Origin: Oscillospiraceae bacterium
Lineage (GTDB): Bacteria > Bacillota > Clostridia > Oscillospirales > Oscillospiraceae
Direction: 5' to 3'
Assembly: GCA_031266955.1 (NCBI GenBank)
Contig: JAISAA010000221.1
Span: 1-10,005, forward strand
DNA length: 10,005 nucleotides
Made by a program: the position numbers and the translations under genes. The notes below the pieces were generated by a model that saw only the letters and a list, made by a program, of their open reading frames with translations, was not told the origin of the DNA and did no database searches. This document shows positions 1 to 5,892 of this stretch, piece after piece (the stretch's first letter is position 1; each line of letters starts with the position of its first letter).

Positions 1-1337
1 AGTCCGCCAAAGCCGTGAACCCGAAATGCCGGGTGATAATCAAGTACCCGAACTGGTCTGAGGCGTATCAGGAATCCGGCTATAACCCCGCCGCCCAGCG
101 CCATATCTTCGACCAGATATACACCGGTACCGAAACGCGCGACACCGCGAACACAGACCAGCATCTGCCGCGCTATATGAGCTATTCGCTCACGCGCCTG
201 CTTGAAAACTACGCGCCGGGCCGCAACGGCGGCACGTGGTTTGACCCCTACGGCTGCAACCCTATAGAGATTTTCTCGGAGCAGGGCTATCTCTCCGCCT
301 TCGCCCGCCCGAAGGAGCTTACGCTTTTTTGCTGGGGAAGCCTGTACAACAACCGCGTTGTAACGCCGCTCGGCTTGCAGCTTGAACAGATAGACGCGTT
401 CCTCGACAAAGCCGGCGCGCCCGTCGGAACGATTTGCTATCTCCCGCCGAACGCGCAGGGGGAGGACCATTTGGAGGATTTCCTCGGTATGGCGGGCGTC
501 CCGCTGGAGCTGTCGCCCGATTTCCCCGAAAACGCGAAAAGCATTTTCCTGACCGTTCAGGCGCACCGCGACGCCGGCATTATGAAAAAGCTTACTAAAT
601 TCGTCGCGGACGGAGGGCGCGCCGTCGTGACCTCCGGTTTCATCATCGAAGCGCTCGGTCAGACGGGCGACAAAACGGGCGGGGCCGGCATCGAGGAAAT
701 GACGTCGATACGCTACCGCGGGCGGCGCTTCCGCACCAGCCAGTTCCGCGGCGGCGGCATAGGCGGCGGCGGGGGAGAGCTCGCGAAGCACGAAATGAGC
801 TTCCCGCTTTTGGAACACAGAAACAACACGACGTGGACGCTCGCGAAAGCCGTCGCCGGCGAGGAAAACTATCCGATTTTACTCAGCGACCATTACGGCA
901 AGGGCGAGCTGATCACGCTCGTCGTCCCCGACGAGTACGGGTATATTTATTCGCTGCCGCCGACTGCTCTTGAGGCGATACGCGGGCAGTTTTCGGAGGT
1001 GCCCTACAGCCTGCGCGGGCCGGGGCAGTGTTCGGTCTTCGCCTATGACAACGATGTTTTCGCGGTTTACGCGTATATCGGCGGGCTTGTCAGCGGAACG
1101 TACGGTCTGCGCGTCAACGGGCGCGCGGAGTCGATAGAAAGCCTGTCGCAGCCCGGTATGAAGCTTTATCCCGCGCCCTCCGGCGGCTTCGGAATGGGCT
1201 TCGGCGGCGGCGCCGTGACAACTGATTTCAATTTCTTTATGCTCCAGCCCGGCGATTTGAACTTTTATAAAATAAACTGGAGCGCGGAGCGCGATACGCC
1301 GGAACAGGAGTTTCAGGCGATGTCCGCGCCCCACTGA
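1..1337 (+). CDS. Uncharacterised protein, probable carbohydrate-related multidomain enzyme, 5' end missing
   Basis: The reading frame is open to the left edge, and the GTG at 15 lies inside a continuous conserved-looking stretch, so the true start is upstream; at least 440 residues are present. Counting from that GTG, residues 8-110 (IIKYPNW, then FDQIYTGTETRD, then GTWFDPYG) resemble the end of a TIM-barrel, glycoside-hydrolase-like domain seen in unnamed gut-bacterial proteins. Residues 125-215 (VGTICYLPP, then IFLTVQAHRD, then GGRAVVTSGF) look like a Rossmann or glutamine-amidotransferase-like fold, as in beta-galactosidase trimerisation domains. The rest is a beta-rich tail with two glycine-rich patches. 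No signal peptide can be judged because the N-terminus is absent. The domain names rest on remembered similarity, not on a search, and the function is unknown. It ends 3 bases before cca, so the two are probably co-transcribed. Confidence 0.75.
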   Translation, partial: SAKAVNPKCRVIIKYPNWSEAYQESGYNPAAQRHIFDQIYTGTETRDTANTDQHLPRYMSYSLTRLLENYAPGRNGGTWFDPYGCNPIEIFSEQGYLSAFARPKELTLFCWGSLYNNRVVTPLGLQLEQIDAFLDKAGAPVGTICYLPPNAQGEDHLEDFLGMAGVPLELSPDFPENAKSIFLTVQAHRDAGIMKKLTKFVADGGRAVVTSGFIIEALGQTGDKTGGAGIEEMTSIRYRGRRFRTSQFRGGGIGGGGGELAKHEMSFPLLEHRNNTTWTLAKAVAGEENYPILLSDHYGKGELITLVVPDEYGYIYSLPPTALEAIRGQFSEVPYSLRGPGQCSVFAYDNDVFAVYAYIGGLVSGTYGLRVNGRAESIESLSQPGMKLYPAPSGGFGMGFGGGAVTTDFNFFMLQPGDLNFYKINWSAERDTPEQEFQAMSAPH

Positions 1338-1340
1338 TTT

Positions 1341-2972
1341 GTGGAAATTTCGCTGCCGGAATACGTCATCGCCGCGCTGACGGAGCTTGAACACGCCGGA
1401 TTTAAGGCGTATATAGTCGGAGGCTGCGTGCGCGACGCGGCGCTTGGAATAGCGCCGCGCGATTGGGATATCTGCACCTCGTCGGCGCCGCGGGAAACGG
1501 CGGCGGTTTTTGAAAAATGCGGCTATAAGGTCATCGAAACGGGCCCGGCATACGGCACGGTGAGCGTTATCATAGACGGCGAGCGGATGGAGATCACGAC
1601 GTTCCGCTCCGACGGAGAGTATTCCGACAACCGCCGCCCCGACAGCGTAAGCTTTGTGCGCGATATTTTCACAGACTTGGCCCGCCGCGATTTCACGATG
1701 AACGCGATGGCGTACAACGGCGGGCTGACCGACCCGTTCGGCGGCGTGCGGGATATCGCGGCGCGCCTTATCCGCTGTGTCGGAGACCCGCGCGCGCGCT
1801 TCCGCGAGGACGCGCTGCGGATAATGCGCGCCGTTCGCTTCGCCTCCGAGCTCGGTTTTCATATAGAAGACGAAACGCGGAACGCGTTATTTGAAAACGC
1901 GCCGCTGCTGAAAAACATCGCGGTCGAGCGCGTTTCAGCCGAGCTCAGCAAGCTGCTCATCGGCAAACACGCGTATGAAACGCTGACGGAATACCGCGCT
2001 GCGCTGCTCCACGCGATACCCGAGCTGCCGGAAAGCTTTCCGCTGATTGAACGTGCTGCGGCACGGGACACGCGCCAAGGGCGCGACGTCGCGGCGGATG
2101 CCGCGTTTCCCATGCCCGCAGGCATGTTCAGTCATTTAGCGGCGCAACTCGCGATTTTGTTCAAAACGCTCAGCGGCGAAAGCGCCGCTGCTGCGTTGCG
2201 GCGGCTGCGATATCCTCGGAGCGTAGTCCGCGAGGTGTCGTACCGGATATCGCGCGGCGACGTGTTCGGAGTGTTGCCGCGTCTCGCGGATTTGGCGCTT
2301 CGCGGCGGTGATTTGGCGGCGCTAGGCTTTAAGGGACCGGAGATCGGAAAAATGCTCGAAAGCCTGCTGAATCAAGTCATAACCGGAGAGCTTCCGAATG
2401 AGCGCGCGGCGCTATTGAAAGACGCAGGAATGACGGTTAATAAAATGACAAACGCGGAAAAGGTTTACGAACAAATACGTCCGTGGCTGTCAGAGTTCGA
2501 CGGAGCGCGGGATGTGGATTTTCTCGGAAGAAGCTGGCGAGTGACGGGGGAGGGCGTCCGGCAGCTTTCCGGAAAAATGGCTCACGTAAACTGCAAAAGC
2601 GTACTCGTCTGGTATTTCACGTTTGGGGGCGCGCTGAGCCAGGCCGAGCCGAGCTTTGAATTCACATCTCTGCAAAGCTTTTCGCACGGTATTTTTCGCG
2701 GCGGCTTGTCGCCGGCAATTACAGTCACGCTTTCGGAATTCCGGGACATTGCCTCGCAGTTGGGCGCGTCGCTGCTACGCCAAGTGAGATACGGAGAGGC
2801 TTGGCTGATGTTCGCTCTGCCAAAAATACCGGTTTTGCTGACGTATACGGAAGCCGACGACGAATTCCCGGCGTTGCTCGATATTAAATTCAGCTCAAAT
2901 GCGACGGACTTCCTGCCATTTGAAACTCTCGCCGTACTGCACGGACTGATAAACTCCGAATTTATCATATGA
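1341..2972 (+). CDS. cca: CCA-adding tRNA nucleotidyltransferase with an extra C-terminal DUF3786-like domain
   Basis: The product adds or repairs the 3' CCA of tRNAs using CTP and ATP, in the cytoplasm. The N-terminal nucleotidyltransferase head is clear: VGGCVRDAALG at 26-36, the metal-binding RDWD pair D41/D43, RRDFTMNAMAYN at 114-125, and the class II nucleobase-selecting EDALR at 155-159 followed by MRAVRFASELGF. GTG at 1341 is chosen because the family's usual N-terminus (MEIxLPEYV) starts there; no good Shine-Dalgarno lies in range, which suggests translational coupling to the gene ending 3 bases upstream. The CCA part appears to end near residue 365 (GELPNERAALLKDAG). Residues about 369-543 look like a DUF3786 domain (FLGRSWRV, LPKIPVLLTYTEADDEFP, DFLPFETLAVL). 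Total length is 543 aa, against a usual 400-450. Residues about 238-262 are encoded by a palindromic repeat, and the HD-type motif common in clostridial relatives is not visible there. Confidence 0.93.
   Translation: MEISLPEYVIAALTELEHAGFKAYIVGGCVRDAALGIAPRDWDICTSSAPRETAAVFEKCGYKVIETGPAYGTVSVIIDGERMEITTFRSDGEYSDNRRPDSVSFVRDIFTDLARRDFTMNAMAYNGGLTDPFGGVRDIAARLIRCVGDPRARFREDALRIMRAVRFASELGFHIEDETRNALFENAPLLKNIAVERVSAELSKLLIGKHAYETLTEYRAALLHAIPELPESFPLIERAAARDTRQGRDVAADAAFPMPAGMFSHLAAQLAILFKTLSGESAAAALRRLRYPRSVVREVSYRISRGDVFGVLPRLADLALRGGDLAALGFKGPEIGKMLESLLNQVITGELPNERAALLKDAGMTVNKMTNAEKVYEQIRPWLSEFDGARDVDFLGRSWRVTGEGVRQLSGKMAHVNCKSVLVWYFTFGGALSQAEPSFEFTSLQSFSHGIFRGGLSPAITVTLSEFRDIASQLGASLLRQVRYGEAWLMFALPKIPVLLTYTEADDEFPALLDIKFSSNATDFLPFETLAVLHGLINSEFII
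2046..2133. repeat. Two family A repeats, tail-to-tail, inside the cca reading frame
   Basis: Four perfect hairpins follow one another: CGTGC/GCACG with loop TGCG (2052-2065), CGCGCC/GGCGCG with loop AAG (2071-2085), CGCGGC/GCCGCG with loop GGAT (2090-2105) and CATGCC/GGCATG with loop CGCA, which is TGCG on the minus strand (2111-2126). The first two, preceded by GATTGAAC at 2045-2052, form a plus-strand copy. The last two, preceded on the minus strand by GACTGAAC, form a minus-strand copy. They meet at the palindrome GCGACGTCGC (2083-2092). The same head, loop, 6-nt linker (GGGACA and GGGAAA here) and trailing AC occur in the intergenic copies at 3080-3125, 3354-3400, 7608-7652 and 7700-7748. 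The cca frame stays open through the insertion. A further perfect palindrome, CGGAAAG/CTTTCCG at 2029-2042, precedes it where other copies have an extra upstream hairpin. Confidence 0.85.
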
Positions 2973-3007
2973 GGCGGGGTATCACACTTTCCCGTTTGCA
3001 CAGCAGT

Positions 3008-3125
3008 GCGGCAGCGAAACGCGCTGATTCGCGTGTGGACACAGAGCGCTAGCGCCACCCGCTGCCGCGGTCGGACTTTTGATTTAACGTGGGTGTGCGC
3101 AGGGGGCACGCGCCGTAGGCGCGAC
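3008..3125 (+). repeat. Family A structured repeat, intergenic copy with degenerate first hairpin
   Basis: The head TTTGATTTAAC (3078-3088) is identical to that at 7700-7710. The first-hairpin slot (3089-3102) has the right 14-nt length but only partial pairing, so it is decayed. The linker GGGGCA (3103-3108) is followed by a perfect second hairpin, CGCGCC/GGCGCG with loop GTA (3109-3123), and then AC. Upstream, GCGGCAGCG (3008-3016) pairs perfectly with CGCTGCCGC (3060-3068), enclosing a loop that holds the palindrome GCGCTAGCGC (3046-3055). This is the counterpart of the extra upstream hairpin of other copies. Confidence 0.7.
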
Positions 3126-3213
3126 GCCACGCCCCCAAAACAGTCTGCAAATGACAGAGCCGCGCCCATCTATTGCGAACAATCCCACGTAAGCCCCCGC
3201 GATTCAGAGGATT

Positions 3214-3271
3214 CCAAAGGATACTTCCTTTGGTCGTTCTTTTCCCCATTTCTTTCGATAAAGAAATGGGG
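3214..3271. repeat. Pair of perfect intergenic hairpins
   Basis: CCAAAGGA/TCCTTTGG with loop TACT (3214-3233, 8 bp) is followed 10 bases later by CCCCATTTCTTT/AAAGAAATGGGG with loop CGAT (3244-3271, 12 bp). Neither is followed by a T-run on either strand, so they are not ordinary intrinsic terminators. Their composition (A/T-rich arms) differs from the GC-rich palindromes around them, so they probably belong to a third repeat type. Confidence 0.65.
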
Positions 3272-3314
3272 TGCCCGCCGCGCAGGCGAACAAGGTGTTA
3301 CACTGCGGGGAACC

Positions 3315-3419
3315 GGGCGAACACAGTTCGCCCCTACAGGACGGGGGATTCGTCGCCGCTTTGCGGCGTTCCCTGTCCCCGCAGGGACGTTTAATCATAC
3401 ACAACGGGCGAAGCCCGTT
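3315..3419 (-). repeat. Composite repeat: family A unit followed by a GTAG-headed hairpin
   Basis: Read on the minus strand the order is: upstream hairpin AACGGGC/GCCCGTT with loop TTC (3419-3403); TGATTAAAC (about 3397-3389); hairpin GTCCC/GGGAC with loop TGCG (3388-3375); linker AGGGAA; hairpin CGCCGC/GCGGCG with loop AAA (3368-3354); AC; a C-rich spacer; GTAG (3337-3334); and hairpin GGGCGAAC/GTTCGCCC (3333-3315). The first-hairpin stem differs from the other copies but pairs fully, with the same loop. Confidence 0.78.
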
Positions 3420-3480
3420 TGCCTGCGCCACGCCGCGCAGGCGCAACAACGCAATTTACATTCTGTTAAAGAGGCGTTTA

Positions 3481-3533
3481 ACCTCCGTTTAATTTGGCGG
3501 CCTATACTGAGGCCGTAAAAATCAAACGGAGGT
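3481..3533 (+). promoter_or_regulatory. Dyad pairing the small ORF's Shine-Dalgarno with an upstream anti-Shine-Dalgarno
   Basis: ACCTCCGTTT (3481-3490) is the exact reverse complement of AAACGGAGGT (3524-3533), whose GGAGGT (3528-3533) is the ribosome site 7 bases before the ATG at 3541. Between the arms lies a smaller perfect hairpin, CGGCCT/AGGCCG (3498-3515). Just upstream, GTTAAA/TTTAAC with loop GAGGCG (3465-3482) and GAGG/CCTC (3471-3485) could pair in competition. In an RNA spanning 3481 the ribosome site would be closed. A promoter-like TATACT at 3503-3508 would start transcription after the left arm and leave the site open. Sequestration on read-through transcripts is an inference. 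Confidence 0.5.
3503..3508 (+). promoter_or_regulatory. Possible -10 box for the small ORF/ABC transporter unit
   Basis: TATACT matches the sigma-A -10 consensus at five of six positions and lies 38 bases before the first ATG. No convincing -35 sits at 16-18 bases; the nearest is a poor TTAACC at 3478-3483 with a 19-base gap. The repeated CGTTTAA (3475-3481 and 3486-3492) upstream could be part of an operator. This is a weak call. Confidence 0.3.
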
Positions 3534-3540
3534 AATAATT

Positions 3541-3633
3541 ATGTTCTCATTCATTATGTTTCTGATTTACGAGGTCAGGCGGCTGTTCTTAAATGAACTG
3601 GAAAGCGAAATCGAAAAGGAGACCGCAATATGA
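3541..3633 (+). CDS. 30-residue small ORF leading the ABC transporter unit
   Basis: The peptide is MFSFIMFLIYEVRRLFLNEL followed by ESEIEKETAI: a hydrophobic, possibly membrane-inserting N-terminus, a short basic patch (RR at 13-14) and an acidic, probably helical C-terminus. It has the best ribosome site in the region (GGAGGT at 3528-3533, 7 bases before ATG). Its TGA overlaps the ABC ATPase start in ATGA (3630-3633), so the two are very likely translationally coupled. I do not recognise a family. It could be a regulatory leader peptide or a small accessory membrane protein of the transporter. Real translation is well supported by the ribosome site and the overlap; the role is unknown. Confidence 0.7.
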   Translation: MFSFIMFLIYEVRRLFLNELESEIEKETAI

Positions 3634-4430
3634 ACGCCATTCTTGAGGTCCGCGAGCTCGTCAAGCGTTACAACAAGGCGCGGAGCAACGCGGTGGACGG
3701 CGTGAGCTTCAGCGTAAGCGAGGGCGAGTTTTTCGCGTTTCTCGGTCCGAACGGCGCGGGCAAGACCACCACGATATCGATCCTCACAACGACGCTGGCG
3801 CCGACAAGCGGCGAAGTAAAAATCGCGGGCTGTGACGTAATACGGCAGGCTAAAGAGGTGCGCGATAAGGTCGGCATTATCTTTCAGCAGCCAAGCCTTG
3901 ACCCGCAGCTTTCGGCGGAGGAAAACATACGCTTTCACGCCTGCCTGTACGGCGTATACGGCTACCGCCCGACCTTCAGAATGATGCCGAAGGCCTACCG
4001 CGAGCGCGTTATGGAGCTTGCGGAGCTTGTCGGCATAGCGGACGCGATGTTCAAGCCCATCAAGAAGCTGTCGGGCGGTATGCAGCGCAAGCTTGAAATC
4101 ATACGCAGCCTGATCCACACGCCGAAAATCCTGTTCCTCGACGAACCGACGACGGGGCTTGACGCCGTTTCGCGCCGCGGCCTGTGGGAGTACATCAACC
4201 AGTCTCGCCGCGAAAACGGTACGACGGTGTTTCTGACGACGCACTACATTGACGAAGCGGAAAGTGTCGATAAGGTCTGCATTATCAACCACGGCAAGCT
4301 CGCCGCCTGCTGCTCCCCCGGCGAATTAAAGCGGACTTTGGAATACGACCCGGCGCCGAAGGTGTGCCTGCCCACGCTGGAGCAAGCGTATATCGAATAT
4401 CTGTCCAAAACCGAAAGGGGCGCCGCTTAA
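3630..4430 (+). CDS. ABC-2 type transporter, ATP-binding subunit
   Basis: This 266-aa cytoplasmic ATPase powers an exporter with the permease encoded next. All ABC motifs are present: Walker A GPNGAGKTT at 39-47, Q-loop FQQPSLDP, signature LSGGMQRK at 147-154, Walker B ILFLDEPTTGLD with D171/E172, and the H-loop histidine in TTHY at about 205. The layout matches the DrrA/NodI/CcmA-like group that pairs with ABC-2 permeases in drug, lipid or polysaccharide export. The start ATG at 3630 has AAGGAG 8 bases upstream inside the small ORF, whose stop it overlaps. The stop TAA shares one base with the permease ATG. The substrate cannot be told from sequence. Confidence 0.93.
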   Translation: MNAILEVRELVKRYNKARSNAVDGVSFSVSEGEFFAFLGPNGAGKTTTISILTTTLAPTSGEVKIAGCDVIRQAKEVRDKVGIIFQQPSLDPQLSAEENIRFHACLYGVYGYRPTFRMMPKAYRERVMELAELVGIADAMFKPIKKLSGGMQRKLEIIRSLIHTPKILFLDEPTTGLDAVSRRGLWEYINQSRRENGTTVFLTTHYIDEAESVDKVCIINHGKLAACCSPGELKRTLEYDPAPKVCLPTLEQAYIEYLSKTERGAA

Positions 4431-5257
4431 TGGATATTGCCGTGAAAAGGAACATGACGGGGCGCATGACGGGGTTTGTCCGCGAATTGAACGCAGTCCT
4501 GACGATCGTCGCCCGCGGCATAACTCTGACGTTCAAATCGCCGGCGTCGCTCATCATGAGCCTCGTTATGCCGGTCGTGATGATGTATATGATCGGCGGC
4601 AATTTGCAGCAGAATATGGCGGGCGGCCTGGGCTTTGACTTCGGGCAGTATATGCTTGTCGGAATGCTTGTGAATATGCTGTTTACGATGACCTCGCAGG
4701 GGCTGTCAAGCCTCGTCGAGGACAGGGAAACGGATTTTACGCAGGAGATGCTTATCGCGCCCGTTTCGCGGTATTCTATTGTGATCGGAACGATACTCGG
4801 CTCCGCGTTTCTCGCGATTTTCTCGTGCGTGGGAACGCTTATAGTCAGCTTGTTTATGGGTATCCGTATGGACGCGGGCCAGCTTCTCGCGGTGCTCGGG
4901 CTGTCGCCGCTGATGTGCCTTGCGGCGGGCGCGTTCGGTATGCTTCTGCTCGGCGCGGTAAAAAACCGCAAAGCCGCGAATATGGCGATCATGATAATCC
5001 CGATGGCGCAGATGTTCCTTTCCGGCGCGATCATCCCGATAACCAATTCGAGCGGCGTGCTGCTTGTGCTCTCGCGGCTTATGCCGATGACGTATTGCCT
5101 TGACCTTGTCCGAGCGGTCGTGTACGCCGGTACGCCGGAATACGGCGCGGTCGTGCTGTTCAACCCCGCCGTGACGCTCGCGGCGATAATCGGGCTGACG
5201 GCCGTGTTCCTCGCTGTCGGGACGTTTTTGGTCGCAAGAAGTGAGAAGAACAGGTAA
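4430..5257 (+). CDS. ABC-2 type transporter, permease subunit
   Basis: This 275-aa membrane protein forms the export channel with the preceding ATPase. About six hydrophobic segments are visible: residues 39-56, 73-93, 114-145, 151-177, 183-204 and 241-269. Between the second and third lies the family's typical cytoplasmic stretch DRETDFTQEMLIAPVSR (98-114), the coupling region of ABC-2 permeases. ATG at 4430 is preferred over in-frame starts upstream (as far as 4364) because those lie inside the ATPase gene, because of the tight TAATG junction, and because AAAGGGG lies about 10 bases before. The two genes form a minimal two-component transporter that would act as a dimer of each. The gene ends 14 bases from the convergent lipoprotein gene, with no visible terminator between them. 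Confidence 0.9.
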   Translation: MDIAVKRNMTGRMTGFVRELNAVLTIVARGITLTFKSPASLIMSLVMPVVMMYMIGGNLQQNMAGGLGFDFGQYMLVGMLVNMLFTMTSQGLSSLVEDRETDFTQEMLIAPVSRYSIVIGTILGSAFLAIFSCVGTLIVSLFMGIRMDAGQLLAVLGLSPLMCLAAGAFGMLLLGAVKNRKAANMAIMIIPMAQMFLSGAIIPITNSSGVLLVLSRLMPMTYCLDLVRAVVYAGTPEYGAVVLFNPAVTLAAIIGLTAVFLAVGTFLVARSEKNR

Positions 5258-5271
5258 GCTCGTTTGTGATT

Positions 5272-5856
5272 TCAGTATGACACGTTTTCAAACACAACGG
5301 TCAGCGCCGCGCGCCCGCCCGTCAGCGCCTCCGCGCGGATCGGCAGGTTTGTCTTTTTGTCGAACCACGTGGTCTGCTCCGCGCTCTCCGTCAGCGCGGA
5401 GGTCATAGCGAGCGCGTCGCGCCCGTCAAGCCTTTCCTCGCTCAGCATATCGACAAAGCCGGTCTTCCACTCGGAAATAAGCGCCGGGATTATTCCCGCG
5501 GGCGACAGCCCGCCGCCGAGCGGTCCCGTGTCGAGCTCCGCACCGTCGTAACGTATGCTCGCCCCGCCGCCGCCGACGCGCGCCGTTATCCCGCTGAGGC
5601 TTTCAGGCTCTAAAATCGTAATTTCCCCGCCGTCCTCGCCGCCTATGTATTTTATCTTGAAGTCGAACACGCGCTCCCCGTGATCCGCGCGGATATTCGC
5701 GACCGCCGTGACCTCATCGGACGCGAGCAGCGCGGCGCGCAGCTCCAGCATTTTTTCCTCCGCGCGCACCGAGGACGCGCAGGAGCTCAGCGACGCTATA
5801 GCCGCCGCCGTAAGTACGAGCGCCGTCACAGCGCGAAACGCTTTCGTCAGCCGCAA
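5272..5856 (-). CDS. Small lipoprotein, LolA/YdcC-like
   Basis: The product is a 194-aa predicted lipoprotein. It has a basic N-terminus (MRLTKAFR), a hydrophobic stretch at 9-23 and a lipobox LSSC with lipidated C26, so it should sit on the outer face of the membrane. The mature part is beta-rich, and its end (TTWFDKKTNLPIRAEA) resembles LolA/LppX-type proteins such as the sporulation-associated YdcC of bacilli, though it is shorter than YdcC. It starts with TTG: GGAGGG lies 7 bases upstream and no other start fits the signal peptide. It follows nnr by 36 bases on the same strand, consistent with one operon and with the acpS/nnr-ydcC-alr neighbourhood of Gram-positives. Lipoprotein status is firm; the family assignment is tentative. 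Confidence 0.85.
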   Translation of the reverse strand: MRLTKAFRAVTALVLTAAAIASLSSCASSVRAEEKMLELRAALLASDEVTAVANIRADHGERVFDFKIKYIGGEDGGEITILEPESLSGITARVGGGGASIRYDGAELDTGPLGGGLSPAGIIPALISEWKTGFVDMLSEERLDGRDALAMTSALTESAEQTTWFDKKTNLPIRAEALTGGRAALTVVFENVSY

Positions 5857-5863
5857 TTTTGTT

Positions 5864-5869
5864 CCCTCC
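5864..5869 (-). promoter_or_regulatory. Ribosome binding site fixing a TTG start
   Basis: GGAGGG on the minus strand lies 7 bases upstream of the TTG at 5856, which starts the lipoprotein signal peptide. No ATG or GTG is available in frame nearby. Confidence 0.75.
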
Positions 5870-5892
5870 GCATTATTTTTTTTGAATTATTA

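Larger units (their letters stand above)
2973..3540. other. Repeat-filled intergenic region between cca and the ABC transporter unit
   Basis: No gene is supported in these 568 bases. A frame of about 170 codons is open on the plus strand from 3006, but it runs through palindromes and has no recognisable protein content. The region holds two family A repeats (3008-3125 plus, 3315-3419 minus), two isolated perfect hairpins (3214-3233, 3244-3271), and, from about 3460, an AT-richer control region for the downstream unit. No T-tract terminator for cca was seen. Confidence 0.7.

Noticed and set aside
879..1862. Long open frame on the minus strand across the first gene and cca
   Set aside because: It is antisense to two well-supported genes. 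GC-rich codon bias opens such frames, and its translation is arginine/alanine-rich with no recognisable motif.
2171..2190. 8-bp hairpin CAGCGGCG/CGCCGCTG in cca as a further repeat component
   Set aside because: It lies about 40 bases from the repeat and encodes a plausible conserved stretch (SGESAAAAL). It may be chance from GC-rich alanine codons.
3244..3271. Rho-independent terminator after cca
   Set aside because: It lies 270 bases after the stop and has no T-run on the 3' side.
3006..3518. 170-codon plus-strand frame in the cca-ABC gap
   Set aside because: It passes through several hairpins and repeats, and its peptide is low-quality and arginine-rich. Stems drifting by compensatory change argue for non-coding DNA.
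4285..5163. 292-codon minus-strand frame across the permease
   Set aside because: It is a shadow of a clear six-segment membrane protein with proper overlap to the ATPase gene.
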